Below are positions 27,132 to 36,943 of a stretch of 64,000 nucleotides of DNA, one piece after another. Every line of letters starts with the position of its first letter. Position 1 is the first letter of the stretch. Both the position numbers and the translations under genes were made by a program. The stretch is from NCBI RefSeq assembly GCF_000013645.1, contig NC_007953.1, forward strand, positions 62,001 through 126,000. Reading direction: 5' to 3'. The notes under the pieces were generated by a model. The model saw only the letters and a list, made by a program, of their open reading frames with translations. It was not told the origin of the DNA and searched no databases. The DNA comes from Paraburkholderia xenovorans LB400 (GTDB lineage: Bacteria > Pseudomonadota > Gammaproteobacteria > Burkholderiales > Burkholderiaceae).

Positions 27132-29174
27132 ATGGCCGAACATGCCGCTACCGCTGCGACGCCAGGCACGCCGCCGCGCGCCGCGCGAGACGCGCTGCCC
27201 GATGCGTCGCCGCTCGTTCGCACGCCGCGGCGCGGCCGCGTCGAAGCCGGCAGCGCCGAAGAAAAGCGTTTGCGCGAGATCTGGGAAGCGCCGCCGGGCT
27301 GGCGAGGCTGGCTCTCCACGGTCGATCACAAAACCATCGGCTTGCGCTATCTGGTTACCGCCTTCGTTTTCCTGCTGATGGGCGGCGTCGAAGCGCTGAT
27401 CATGCGTATCCAACTCGCGCGCCCCAACGCAACCGTGCTTACGCCCGAGCAATACGACCAGCTGTTCACGATGCACGGCGTGACGATGATCTTTCTTTAC
27501 GCACTGCCGGTGCTGTCGGGCTTTTCGAACTATCTTTGGCCGCTTGTGCTGGGTGCGCGCGACATGGCGTTCCCGCGTCTTAACGCGCTGTCGTACTGGG
27601 TCTTTCTGTTCGCGGGCATCTTCCTGTATGCGAGCTTTCCGGCGGGGCAGGCGCCGGATGCGGGCTGGTTCAATTACGCGCCGCTTTCCGGGCTCGAATA
27701 CAACACCGGCCCGAACATCGATGTGTACGCGCTCGGCATGGTGCTGCTCGGCATTTCGACGACGGTCGGCTCGATGAACTTCGTCGTGACGCTGTTGCGC
27801 ATGCGGGCGCCCGGCATGTCGCTCGACCGCATACCGGTTCTGGTGTGGGGCACGCTCACGGCGTCAGGCGGCAATCTGCTGGCGGTGCCCTCGGTAAGCC
27901 TCGCATTCTTTTTACTGTGGATGGACCGGCGCATCGGCACGCATTTCTTCGACGTGTTGAACAGCGGCCGCCCGCTGCTATGGCAACACCTGTTCTGGAT
28001 CTTCGCGCATCCGTGGGTCTATGCGGTCGTGCTGCCGGCCATGGGCATCGTCTCCGACGCGTTGCCGGTATTTTGCCGGCGTCCGCTGGTGGGCTACGGG
28101 CCGGTCGCACTCTCCACCGTGGCGACGATGGTGATCGGTTTCGTCGTGTGGATTCACCACATGTTCGCGACCGGCATTCCGGCACTCGCGCTATCGTTCT
28201 TCGGCGCGGCGAGCATGGTGATCGCGATTCCGAGCGCGGTCGCGACGTTCGCGTGGATCGCGACCATCTGGACGGGCCGGCCGGTATTTCGCGTGCCGTT
28301 CCTGTTTTTCGCGGGATTCGTGCTGCTGTTCGTGGTGGGAGGCGTGTCCGGCGTGCTGACGGCGGCCGTTCCGTTCGACTGGCAACTCACCGATACTTAC
28401 TTCGTGGTCGCGCACCTGCATTACGTGCTGCTCGGCATCAACGTGTTCCCCGTGATGGGTGGCATCTACTTCTGGTTTCCCAAATTCACGGGCCGGATGA
28501 TGAGCGAGCGGCTTGGCAAGCTCGGCTTCTGGGTGCTGTTCATCGGCTTTAACGTCGCGTTCTTTCCGATGCATATCGCGGGACTGCTCGGCATGCCGCG
28601 CCGCATCTATACGTATCCTGCCGATATGGGCTGGAATACCGTGAATCTCGTCACCTCCCTCGGTTCCTTCCTGTTCGCGGCGGGCGTGCTGATCTTTCTG
28701 ATCGATCTGCTGGTGAGCCTGAAACACGGCAAGCCCGCCGGGGACAATCCATGGGACGCGCCCACGCTCGAATGGTCGGTCAGCTCACCGCCGCCACCGT
28801 ACAACTTCGCGGTCGTGCCGTCGCTGGCGAGCCGGCATCCGTTATGGGAGGGCCGCATTGACGAGCCCGATACCGCCTTTCACGCGCGCTCGCAACTCGA
28901 CGAAGGCTATCTGCTCGCGCAGGGCCGCGAAGCGCTCGGCACGAGCGCGCTCGAAGCGCGCCCCGATGTGATCCTGAAGATGCCCGCCGATTCGTATGCG
29001 CCGTTCTGGCTGGCGGTGTTCGCCAGCCTCGTGTTCGCGGGTCTCGCGCTGAGCGCGTGGATTTTTGCGGGGGCGATGCTGGCTGGCTGCGCGGTATCGA
29101 TCATCGTCTGGTTGTGGCCGGAACGCGCGCTGATCCAGCGCGAGCCCGCCACCGTACACGACGCGGGGGGCTGA
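27132..29174 (+). CDS. ctaD: Haem-copper oxidase subunit I with non-classical proton-channel residues
   Basis: A 680-residue oxidase core. The haem and CuB ligands are all present: MHGVTMIF, the HP(W)VY histidine with its cross-linked Tyr297, the HH pair in WIHHMF, and HLHYVL. The classical D-channel glutamate of the HPEVY motif is Trp295 here, and the K-channel lysine of the GVKVFSW motif is Ala371. The C-terminal 140 residues form an extension with two extra membrane helices. Start ATG at 27132, 29 bp after coxB. It should reduce oxygen to water; how protons reach the site is unclear from the sequence. Confidence 0.92.
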   Translation: MAEHAATAATPGTPPRAARDALPDASPLVRTPRRGRVEAGSAEEKRLREIWEAPPGWRGWLSTVDHKTIGLRYLVTAFVFLLMGGVEALIMRIQLARPNATVLTPEQYDQLFTMHGVTMIFLYALPVLSGFSNYLWPLVLGARDMAFPRLNALSYWVFLFAGIFLYASFPAGQAPDAGWFNYAPLSGLEYNTGPNIDVYALGMVLLGISTTVGSMNFVVTLLRMRAPGMSLDRIPVLVWGTLTASGGNLLAVPSVSLAFFLLWMDRRIGTHFFDVLNSGRPLLWQHLFWIFAHPWVYAVVLPAMGIVSDALPVFCRRPLVGYGPVALSTVATMVIGFVVWIHHMFATGIPALALSFFGAASMVIAIPSAVATFAWIATIWTGRPVFRVPFLFFAGFVLLFVVGGVSGVLTAAVPFDWQLTDTYFVVAHLHYVLLGINVFPVMGGIYFWFPKFTGRMMSERLGKLGFWVLFIGFNVAFFPMHIAGLLGMPRRIYTYPADMGWNTVNLVTSLGSFLFAAGVLIFLIDLLVSLKHGKPAGDNPWDAPTLEWSVSSPPPPYNFAVVPSLASRHPLWEGRIDEPDTAFHARSQLDEGYLLAQGREALGTSALEARPDVILKMPADSYAPFWLAVFASLVFAGLALSAWIFAGAMLAGCAVSIIVWLWPERALIQREPATVHDAGG

Positions 29175-29175
29175 G

Positions 29176-29829
29176 ATGAGCGACGCCATCGATCTGAACC
29201 AGCCATCGGACGGCTCCACTGAACCCATGCTTGCCTTACCCGTGGGGAGCGCCGGCGAGCGCTCGGGCGGCTGGTGGGGCTGCCTCACGCTGATCGCCAC
29301 CGAAGGCGCGCTGTTCGGCTATCTGATCTTTTCGTATCTGTATCTGGCCTCGCAAAGCCCGCAGCATTGGCCGCCTGAAGGGTTGCCGAAACTCGGCCTT
29401 GGCATTGCGAACACGATCATTCTGCTGTCGAGCAGCGGGTTCGTCTGGCTGTGCGAGCGCTGTGTGCGGCGCGGGCGCTTGCGGTGGGCCGTGGCGTCGA
29501 TGGCGGTGGGCATCGTGCTCGGCTGCCTGTTCGTGGGCATCCAGCTGCTCGAATGGCGCGATCATCCGTATGGCTTGACCACCCATCTTTACGGCTCGCT
29601 GTACTTCACCATTACCGGGTTTCACATGGCGCACGTTGTGGTAGGCATCGTCGTGCTGCTGCTTCTGCTGCTATGGACCGCGCTGGGTTATTTCGACGCA
29701 AAACGTTGCGCCGCGTTGACGATCGGCGGCCTGTACTGGCATTTTGTCGACGTGGTGTGGCTGTTCATTTTCAGCACGCTGTATTTGACGCCTTACCTAT
29801 TCCAGGGGTGGTCATGGCAGAGAGCGTGA
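29176..29829 (+). CDS. ctaE: Cytochrome c oxidase subunit III
   Basis: A 217-residue, five-helix subunit III lacking the first two helices of the seven-helix form, as is common in caa3 and related oxidases. FHMAHVVVGIVVLL and LYWHFVDVVWLFIF are the typical C-terminal helices. It starts one base after the subunit I stop and overlaps the next gene by 16 bp. Confidence 0.92.
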   Translation: MSDAIDLNQPSDGSTEPMLALPVGSAGERSGGWWGCLTLIATEGALFGYLIFSYLYLASQSPQHWPPEGLPKLGLGIANTIILLSSSGFVWLCERCVRRGRLRWAVASMAVGIVLGCLFVGIQLLEWRDHPYGLTTHLYGSLYFTITGFHMAHVVVGIVVLLLLLLWTALGYFDAKRCAALTIGGLYWHFVDVVWLFIFSTLYLTPYLFQGWSWQRA

Positions 29830-30239
29830 CATCGCCCGAAGCGCCGCATTCACCGCTGCGGTATGCGCTCGCCGGCCTGCTGCTCGCACCGCTTGCCTGG
29901 CTTGTACAGATGGTGATCGCCGAGACCCTGGCCGCCCAGAGCTGTTATCCGTTCGACGTGCCGCTGTCCGCACCGGCCATGCCGTGGATGCGTCCGGCGC
30001 TCGTCGGGGTCAGCGCGCTGTGTCTGGCGGCGGGCGCGAGCGGCGCCGTGATCGCGTGGCGCAATCTGCGCCGGATCGCGCGAATGGAGAAGAGCGCGTC
30101 CGGCAACGCGCGTCCTACGCGAACAGAACTCGCGGGCTTCCTGAGCCGGATCGCCGCGATGTGTAGCGCGCTATTCCTGTTCGCGCTGATTGCGACCGAC
30201 GTCGCTTTGGCAATCGTCTCGCCATGCCGGTGGTGGTGA
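29814..30239 (+). CDS. Small membrane protein of the oxidase operon
   Basis: A 141-residue protein with three predicted membrane helices (ALAGLLLAPLAWLVQMVI, ALVGVSALCLAAGASGAVIAW, FALIATDVALAI). It overlaps the end of the subunit III gene by 16 bp and is followed by the cytochrome c gene 2 bp on, so it belongs to the operon. No known domain is recognised. It could be a subunit IV-like or assembly protein (inference). Confidence 0.75.
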   Translation: MAESVTSPEAPHSPLRYALAGLLLAPLAWLVQMVIAETLAAQSCYPFDVPLSAPAMPWMRPALVGVSALCLAAGASGAVIAWRNLRRIARMEKSASGNARPTRTELAGFLSRIAAMCSALFLFALIATDVALAIVSPCRWW

Positions 30240-30241
30240 CC

Positions 30242-31663
30242 ATGCGCACATTCCGCGATTTCGTCATGCATCGATGGGCCAGCGTGGGTCGGCGAATGCC
30301 GCGTTACGCGGGCCCCGGCTTGCTGGTCGCGTTGGCGTTGGCGCTGGCCGGCGCGCGGGTTTTTGCGGCGAATCCGGTCAACGCGTCGGCTGACAACGGC
30401 AACGTGGCGAACAGTGCTCCCGCTGGCGCGGACGCCGCAGAGATCGCTCGCGGCGCCTATCTAGCCAAAGCCGCCGACTGCGCCGGCTGCCATACGGCGG
30501 CGCCGCGCGTGACGCGGCCCGGCGCCGCGCCCATGCTGTCGCCTCCGTTCGCCGGTGGCCTCGGGATGACCTCGCCGTTCGGCACCATCTATTCGTCGAA
30601 CATCACGCCCGACCCGCAGGCCGGTATCGGCCGCTATAGCTACGACGATTTCGCGCGCGCATTGCGCGACGGCGTCGCGCCGGGCGGCAAGCGGCTCTAT
30701 CCGGCGATGCCGTACCCATCGTTCGCCAGAATCACCGACGACGACATGCACGCGCTTTACGCGTACTTCATGCACGGCGTGCAGCCGGTTGCTACGCCCG
30801 CGCCCGAGACCAGGCTGCCGTTCCCGTTTAACCAGCGCTGGGTGCTGATGTTCTGGGACTGGGCCTTTGCGCCTCGCGGCGTGTTCAAACCGGAAGCGGG
30901 GCGCGACGCGCAATGGAATCGCGGCGCGTACCTCGTGCAATCGCTCGGACACTGTGGCGCATGCCATACACCTCGGGGTCCCGCCTACGAGGAGCGCGGC
31001 TACAGCGAGTCGAGCGCGGCCTATCTGACGGGCGGCACCAACGACCACTGGTTCGCGCCTAACCTGACCGGCGACCGTGGAGCGGGGCTCGGCCGCAGTT
31101 CCGCCGCCGACCTCGCCGCTTTCCTCAGGCGCGGCCACGGCGGCGGACTGATCACGTTCGGCAGCATGGTGCAGGTCGTCGAAGACAGCACGCAATATCT
31201 GAACGACGCCGACCTCGCCGCGATCGCCGTCTATCTGAAGAGTCTGCCGCCGCGCGCGGAAAGCGGGCGGTTCGACGGGCGTTCGCGCGCCGCGCAGCAG
31301 ACTGCGCAGGCGCTGAAAACCGGCGATGTCGAGCGGCCCGGCGCGGGCATTTATGCGAGCTACTGCGCGCGTTGTCATCAGATGGACGGCGCGGGCGTGC
31401 CGCAAAAATATCCGCGCCTGGCGGGCAATCCGGCGGTGCTGTCGAGTTCGACCACCTCGCTCGTGCGTCTGCTGGTGGAAGGGGGCGGCAGCCCGCATAC
31501 CCAGGATGGGCCCGAGTCCCGCAAGATGCCGTCTTTCGCCGCGCGATTGAATGACCGCGAAATGGCCCATGTGCTGACTTTCATTCGCAATACCTGGGGC
31601 AATGCGGCGGCGCCTGTTACTGCGAAAGATGTGTCGGGCGTACGCGCGGCATTGCACAAGTAG
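30242..31663 (+). CDS. Tri-haem cytochrome c, dehydrogenase cytochrome-subunit type
   Basis: A 473-residue exported protein with an N-terminal hydrophobic segment and three haem sites CAGCH, CGACH and CARCH, spaced as in the cytochrome subunits of alcohol and gluconate dehydrogenases. GGLGMTSPFGTIYSSNITPD is typical of that family. No dehydrogenase catalytic gene is adjacent, so it may instead pass electrons from various dehydrogenases to the oxidase encoded just upstream. The start at 30242 lies right after the previous stop; an in-frame ATG at 30224 would overlap it. Confidence 0.88.
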   Translation: MRTFRDFVMHRWASVGRRMPRYAGPGLLVALALALAGARVFAANPVNASADNGNVANSAPAGADAAEIARGAYLAKAADCAGCHTAAPRVTRPGAAPMLSPPFAGGLGMTSPFGTIYSSNITPDPQAGIGRYSYDDFARALRDGVAPGGKRLYPAMPYPSFARITDDDMHALYAYFMHGVQPVATPAPETRLPFPFNQRWVLMFWDWAFAPRGVFKPEAGRDAQWNRGAYLVQSLGHCGACHTPRGPAYEERGYSESSAAYLTGGTNDHWFAPNLTGDRGAGLGRSSAADLAAFLRRGHGGGLITFGSMVQVVEDSTQYLNDADLAAIAVYLKSLPPRAESGRFDGRSRAAQQTAQALKTGDVERPGAGIYASYCARCHQMDGAGVPQKYPRLAGNPAVLSSSTTSLVRLLVEGGGSPHTQDGPESRKMPSFAARLNDREMAHVLTFIRNTWGNAAAPVTAKDVSGVRAALHK

Positions 31664-31860
31664 GCGGCGAACGCGCTTGCCCGGGCGGCGACCTTCGCGC
31701 TCGCTCATCTGCTCCCTGTCGGCCGCTCTCCTTTGCGGGAAAACGTGCTCGCTTGCCCGTGCGCCGCAGGTTCAGCCGTGCCTCCGGCAATGCATGCCGC
31801 CAGCGCGGCAGTGAACCGCAGACGCGGTGCCGCGGCCACCCGAACGGTGACGACGGAAAC

Positions 31861-34155
31861 TCAGACCGTTTGCGCGGCGACGATTCTCACCGGAATCGCC
31901 TTCGCGGCGGGCACCTTGCTTTCCTTCGCGTGGTGCGACAGCGGAATCAGCGGATTGCATTCGGGGTAGTAGCCGGCCACACAGCCGGCGGGCAGGTCGA
32001 ACTCCATGATGCGAAAGCCGTCGACCCGGCGCGGGATGCCGTCCGGCGAGACCGCCTCCAGCGACACCTCGGCGTCAGCCTCGAGGCCATGCCGCTCGAT
32101 GTCGCGCCGGTTCATCAGTAGCACCATCCGCGTGCCCCGGACGCCGCGAAACCGGTCGTCCAATGTATAGATCGTCGTATTGAACTGACTGTCGCTGCGC
32201 AGCGTGAAGAGGCGCAAGTCGTCAGGCTGGCGTTCGGGCATGTCGGGATCTTCGTTGAGCGTTTGCGGCACCATGAACTCAGCCTTGCCGCTTTTCGTCT
32301 CCCACTTGCGCTCGCGTGCGGGCAGCGGACGATGAAAACCGCCCGGTGTCCACATCCGCGCGTTGAAGTCGTGGAAGATTTCCGGATAAGTCTCGGCGAT
32401 GGCGTCGCGAACCAGCGCGTAGTCGTTGCTCCACGCGTCCCAGTCCACCGACGTCGAATCGAGCGCCGCCTTCGCTATCCCGGCGACGATCGCCGGCTCG
32501 GACAACAGCTGGTCGCTTGCCGGCTGCGCGACGCCGTGCGAGCCATGCATGCAGCCGGTGCTGTCTTCCATTGCGACCGCCTGCGCGTTGCCCATGCGTT
32601 CGTCGATTTCGATACGGCTCAGGCAAGGCAGCAGATAAGACACTTCGCCATGCACGAGGTGGCTGCGATTGAGTTTGGTCGCGATGCTGACAGTCAGACG
32701 CAGCTTGCGCCACGCGGGCTCGATCGCATAGCGATCGGGCACGGAGCGCACGAGGTTGCCGCCTAGCTGGAAGACGGCGCGCACCTTGCCGTCGATCACG
32801 CCTTTGCATGCGTCGACGGTCGCCATGCCTTCCTTGCGGGGCGGCGTGAAGTGGTACTGCTCGGCGAGCTTGTCGAGCGGCGCCAGTTCCGGCTTCTCCG
32901 TCACGCCGACCGTACGCTGTCCTTGCACGTTCGAATGTCCGCGAATCGGCGACGGCCCCGCCCCAGGCTTGCCGATATTGCCGCGCAGGAGCAGCAGATT
33001 GACGATCATGCGGACGTTCTGCACGCCCATCCGGTGCTGGGTGAGACCCATCCCATAGTGGATGATCACAGCCTTGGCGCGCATGTATTCGTCGGCGGCC
33101 GCCGTGAGCGCGGCGCGCGTCAGCCCGCAGATGCGCTCGAGCTCGTCCCAGCGGGCATTTCTTACATAGCGCGCGAAATCGTCAAAGCCGCTCGTATGTT
33201 CCGCGATGAACCCGGCGTCGACGATCCGTGCCGCGCCTGTGGCTTGCGCGCGGTCGTCCGCTTCGATCACGGCCTTGCAGATGCCGACTATCGCCGCCGA
33301 ATCGCCACCTGCTTTGAGCTGATGGTATTGCGTGCTGATCTGCGTCGCGCCGGGCTTGAGCATTTGCGTGGGAGACTGCGGATTCACGAAGCTCACGAGG
33401 CCCGGCTCGCGGATCGGATTGAACGTGATGATCGGCACGCCGCGCTCTCTCGCTTCCTGCAGATCGTGCAGCATGCGCGGGCTGTTCGTGCCGACGTTCT
33501 GGCCGAAGAAGAACATCAGGTCGGTATGCTTGAAGTCCTCCAGCGTGATCGTGCCAACCCCGACACCAATCGCCTGCTTGAGCCCGACACTCGTGCTTTC
33601 GTGACACATGTTCGAGCTGTCCGGGAGGTTGTTCGTGCCGTACATGCGTGCAAAAAGCTGGTACATATACGCAGTTTCAAGCGATGCGCGGCCGGACGTG
33701 TAGAACACCGCTTCGTCGGGCTTGATCGCGCGCAGCTCGCGGCCGATCTCTGCGAACGCGTGTTCCCATGTGACCTCGACATATTTGTCGAGTGCCGCGT
33801 CCCACCGCATCGGCGCGCAGAGGCGGCCCGCGTCTTCCAGCGCCTGATCGTGCCATTGCTCCAGTTCAGCCAGCGTGTGCTGCTGAAAGAATTCGGGATT
33901 CACGCGGCGCGACGTGAGGTCCCAGGCGGTCGCTTTGGCGCCGCTCTCGCAGAACTCGAAGGTATGCGGATGGGCGGGCTTCGCCCACGAACAGCTGACG
34001 CACATGAAGCCGTCCGGCTTGTTTTGATGCACGAGCACACGGCTCGTTTCGACCGGCGCTTTTTCCTGGATCAATGCGCTCGCGACCGCCTTTAGCGATC
34101 CCCACCCTCCGCTGGCATGCTGATAGGCGTCTGAGTCTTTGTGTGCGGTGCTCAT
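31861..34155 (-). CDS. FdhF/YdeP-family molybdopterin oxidoreductase
   Basis: A 764-residue enzyme of the YdeP group of formate-dehydrogenase-like molybdoproteins. An N-terminal CVSCSW takes the place of the four-cysteine Fe-S motif seen in true formate dehydrogenases. DSSNMCHESTSVGL carries a Cys at the place expected for the Mo ligand. GQNVGTNSPRMLHDL and GPSPIRGHSNVQGQRTVGV are family motifs. The start at 34155 has AGGAG upstream. It lies 126 bp after tauC on the same strand and might be read from the tau promoter. The physiological substrate is unknown. Confidence 0.87.
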   Translation of the reverse strand: MSTAHKDSDAYQHASGGWGSLKAVASALIQEKAPVETSRVLVHQNKPDGFMCVSCSWAKPAHPHTFEFCESGAKATAWDLTSRRVNPEFFQQHTLAELEQWHDQALEDAGRLCAPMRWDAALDKYVEVTWEHAFAEIGRELRAIKPDEAVFYTSGRASLETAYMYQLFARMYGTNNLPDSSNMCHESTSVGLKQAIGVGVGTITLEDFKHTDLMFFFGQNVGTNSPRMLHDLQEARERGVPIITFNPIREPGLVSFVNPQSPTQMLKPGATQISTQYHQLKAGGDSAAIVGICKAVIEADDRAQATGAARIVDAGFIAEHTSGFDDFARYVRNARWDELERICGLTRAALTAAADEYMRAKAVIIHYGMGLTQHRMGVQNVRMIVNLLLLRGNIGKPGAGPSPIRGHSNVQGQRTVGVTEKPELAPLDKLAEQYHFTPPRKEGMATVDACKGVIDGKVRAVFQLGGNLVRSVPDRYAIEPAWRKLRLTVSIATKLNRSHLVHGEVSYLLPCLSRIEIDERMGNAQAVAMEDSTGCMHGSHGVAQPASDQLLSEPAIVAGIAKAALDSTSVDWDAWSNDYALVRDAIAETYPEIFHDFNARMWTPGGFHRPLPARERKWETKSGKAEFMVPQTLNEDPDMPERQPDDLRLFTLRSDSQFNTTIYTLDDRFRGVRGTRMVLLMNRRDIERHGLEADAEVSLEAVSPDGIPRRVDGFRIMEFDLPAGCVAGYYPECNPLIPLSHHAKESKVPAAKAIPVRIVAAQTV

Positions 34156-34281
34156 ATGTGGCTCCTGAGACGAACTACCAGGCCACGCGCAATCCGCATT
34201 CCTTGCAAATTTCTTACTGGCGCCGGGATTTTCCCCTGCCGTCGAACTGAGGGCGGCGAGCGACGCGCGCGCCACGCGGGT

Positions 34282-35133
34282 TCATGCTTTTCCGCGCCAG
34301 GGCACGAGACGCCGTTCGAGCGCGCGCATGCCGAGGTCGAAGGTCCACGCAATCAGCCCGATCAGCACGATGCCCATTACTACGACATCGGTGCGCAGGA
34401 AGCTGGATGCATTGAGCACCATCTGCCCAAGCCCGGCCGTTGCCGCGACCATTTCGGCGGCGACCAGCGTGGTCCAGCCGAAGCCGATCGCGATCCGCAG
34501 GCCCGTCAGAATTTCGGGTAACGCGGCCGGCAGCACGACGTGCCGGACGACCTGCGCGAAGCTCGCGCCGAGCGAGTACGCGGCGTTGACCTGCTCCGCC
34601 GTCGCGCTGCGCACGCCGGCGCGCGCGGCCATCGCGATGGGGGCGAAGCACGCGAGATAGATCACGATCAGCTTCGCGGTTTCATCGATGCCGAACCAGA
34701 TGACCACCAGCGGCAGATACGCGAGCGGCGGCAAGGGCCGGTAGAACTCGAGCGGCGGATCGAGCAGGCCCCGTGCAATCCGGCTCACGCCCATCAGGAT
34801 GCCGACCGGAACCGCTGTCACGCTCGCGAGTGCGAACGCGCCGAACACGCGGATGGCGCTCCACATCAAGTGCTGGCAGAGAGGCAGGCCGCCCTGGATG
34901 CGTCCATTCCATGCGTCGACGAATGCTGACCATACAGCCTGCGGCGCAGGCAAGAACAGCGGGGGCACCCAGTGAAAGGAGGTTGCGGCCCACCATAACG
35001 CCGCAATCGCGACGACAGACGCAACGCTCAGTATTGCTGTCGGACCTTCTCCCGGCAGCCCGCGCCGAGGTTTGCGCCGCCCGGCCGCGCGCCGCCCGGC
35101 CGGGGACGACGGCAGTGAATCGATCGAACTCAT
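34282..35133 (-). CDS. tauC: Taurine-type ABC permease TauC
   Basis: A 283-residue inner-membrane permease of the NitT/TauT family with about six helices and the EAA-like loop AYSLGASFAQVVRHVVLPAALPEI near residue 190. MSSIDS at 35133 overlaps the tauB stop by four bases (ATGA), so an upstream in-frame Met at 35199 is rejected. It forms an importer with TauA and TauB for taurine or related sulfonates. Confidence 0.88.
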   Translation of the reverse strand: MSSIDSLPSSPAGRRAAGRRKPRRGLPGEGPTAILSVASVVAIAALWWAATSFHWVPPLFLPAPQAVWSAFVDAWNGRIQGGLPLCQHLMWSAIRVFGAFALASVTAVPVGILMGVSRIARGLLDPPLEFYRPLPPLAYLPLVVIWFGIDETAKLIVIYLACFAPIAMAARAGVRSATAEQVNAAYSLGASFAQVVRHVVLPAALPEILTGLRIAIGFGWTTLVAAEMVAATAGLGQMVLNASSFLRTDVVVMGIVLIGLIAWTFDLGMRALERRLVPWRGKA

Positions 35134-35924
35134 GACAACGCCACTTCTCGCGCGGTGTGCGGTTCGCCGTGCAGACGCCGCACGAGCCGCTCGCGCCACT
35201 GGATGAATTCGGGTGAGGATTTCACCGCGCGGGCATCGCGCGAGGCGAGAAACTGGCGTGCGAAGGGCAGCTCATGGCTCTCGGCGATTCGACCCGGACC
35301 GGGTGTCATCAGCACCAGCCGCGTGGCGAGAAACAGCGCTTCTTCCACGCTATGAGTGATGAAGAAAATGGTCTTGCGGGTGCGGCCCCAGACATCGAGC
35401 ACGAGCTCCTGCATCGTTTCGCGGGTGAGGGCGTCGAGGGCACCCATGGGCTCGTCCATGAGCAGGACCTGGGGATCGCTCGCCAGCGCGCGGGCGATGC
35501 CTACACGCTGCTGCATGCCGCCGGAAAGCGCGTACACACGGGCGTCGGCGTGTTGGTCGAGGCCCACGAGCGCCAGTGTTTCACGTGCGATTTCGCGCCG
35601 GCGTGCGCGACCGACGCCCTGGAAACGCAGACCGAGTGCGACGTTGTCGATCACGTTGAGCCAGGGCATCAGTGCGTATTTCTGGAAAACCACACCGCGT
35701 TCCGCGCCGGGGCCCGCGATCGGTTCTCCATTCAGTCGTGCGCAACCTGCGGTCGGATCGATGAAGCCGGCGAGACAATTGAGCAGTGTCGTCTTGCCGC
35801 ATCCGGAAGCGCCCAGTGCGACGACGAACTCGCCGCTCTCTATCTGCAGATCGACGCCTTCGAGCGCGGCCGTCGACGCACCTTCATAGGTCACGCCGAG
35901 GCCGCGGATCTCGAGTGTGCTCAT
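35130..35924 (-). CDS. tauB: Taurine-type ABC ATPase TauB
   Basis: A 264-residue ABC ATPase. Walker A is GASGCGKTT, the signature LSGGMQQRVGIARAL, Walker B VLLMDEPMGALD, and the switch His is in FFITHSVEEA. The NitT/TauT subgroup pattern FQKYALMPWLNVIDNV is present. It overlaps tauA and tauC by four bases each, so all three subunits are translationally coupled. Confidence 0.92.
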   Translation of the reverse strand: MSTLEIRGLGVTYEGASTAALEGVDLQIESGEFVVALGASGCGKTTLLNCLAGFIDPTAGCARLNGEPIAGPGAERGVVFQKYALMPWLNVIDNVALGLRFQGVGRARRREIARETLALVGLDQHADARVYALSGGMQQRVGIARALASDPQVLLMDEPMGALDALTRETMQELVLDVWGRTRKTIFFITHSVEEALFLATRLVLMTPGPGRIAESHELPFARQFLASRDARAVKSSPEFIQWRERLVRRLHGEPHTAREVALS

Positions 35925-36943
35925 TTTGCCGCTTGCTGCACGAAGCGGGGATCGACGCCCGCCGAATAGTCAGGCAACACGTTCTGGATCGTGCCCTGCG
36001 ACTTGAGGAACGCCGCCGTCGCGGCCAGAGACTTCGCGGCGCCGCTTTGCGCTCCGCCGCCAAGCCAGGTCGGCGACGCCTGTTCCGCAAGGGTCGGGAA
36101 CGCGTAGAGTGCGAGGCTTGCGGGGACGTCGGCGGCATTCGCGCCCGATTCCTGCGCCACGCCCTCGACTTCCTTCGACCCCACCGTCCACGCGGCTTTG
36201 TGATCGCGATACTGGGCATCCGTGTCGGCCAGTACCTTGACGAGACCGACGAGAAACGCGCCGTTGTCCTGCGCAAATTTGCGATTCACCGCGAAGCCGT
36301 CGAAGGTCGCCTTGCCCGATTCCCGTGCGACTTCACCTGACGTGATCAGCACCTTGCCGTTCTTCTTCACCTTCGCGAGTACCGGGTCCCAGATGTAGGT
36401 CGCGTCGATGTCGCCGCGCTCCCACGCCGCCGCGACTTCTGGCGGGCGCAGGTTGAGGATCTTGACCGTCGACGGATCCACCCCGGCATCTTGCAGTGCG
36501 ACGAGCGCATGGAAATGCGAAGTCGACACGAATGGCAAGCCGATCTTCCGGCCCTTGAGATCGGTCAGCTTCGTCACGCCGGAGCCGTTTCTTGCCACTA
36601 GCGCTTCGGCGTCGTTGATGTTGTCGAGAATCCAGAACAGCGAAATGTCCACGCCTTGCGACAGCCCTGCCGCGATGGGGCTTGAGCCGGCCTCGCCGAG
36701 CTGGATCGAGCCCGACGCGAGCGCGCGGATCACGTCGGCGCCGCCCGCGAGCTTGCGGTAGGTCACCTTGTAGCCGGTCGCTTTTTCGACTGCACCGCTC
36801 ACCTGCGCGTAGCGCCATGGAACCACCATGTCCTGGTAGCCGATCACGACTTCGCGTGACTCGGCGTGCACCGCGCCGGCCATCAGGGTGAAGAGGGTGA
36901 GGCCGGCAGCGGCGGTTCGCAGCGAGGAGAGTAGTGGTTTCAT
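35921..36943 (-). CDS. tauA: Taurine-binding periplasmic protein TauA
   Basis: A 340-residue solute-binding protein with a Sec signal peptide (cleavage near AVHAES, about residue 28). VIGYQDMVVPWRYAQ, FVSTSHFHAL and DATYIWDPVLAKV are characteristic of taurine receptors. It heads the tauABC operon. No tauD lies beside it; a TauD-like gene occurs 26 kb away at 62620-63567. Start at 36943 with GGGGTCTCCG upstream, a weak site. Confidence 0.9.
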   Translation of the reverse strand: MKPLLSSLRTAAAGLTLFTLMAGAVHAESREVVIGYQDMVVPWRYAQVSGAVEKATGYKVTYRKLAGGADVIRALASGSIQLGEAGSSPIAAGLSQGVDISLFWILDNINDAEALVARNGSGVTKLTDLKGRKIGLPFVSTSHFHALVALQDAGVDPSTVKILNLRPPEVAAAWERGDIDATYIWDPVLAKVKKNGKVLITSGEVARESGKATFDGFAVNRKFAQDNGAFLVGLVKVLADTDAQYRDHKAAWTVGSKEVEGVAQESGANAADVPASLALYAFPTLAEQASPTWLGGGAQSGAAKSLAATAAFLKSQGTIQNVLPDYSAGVDPRFVQQAAK

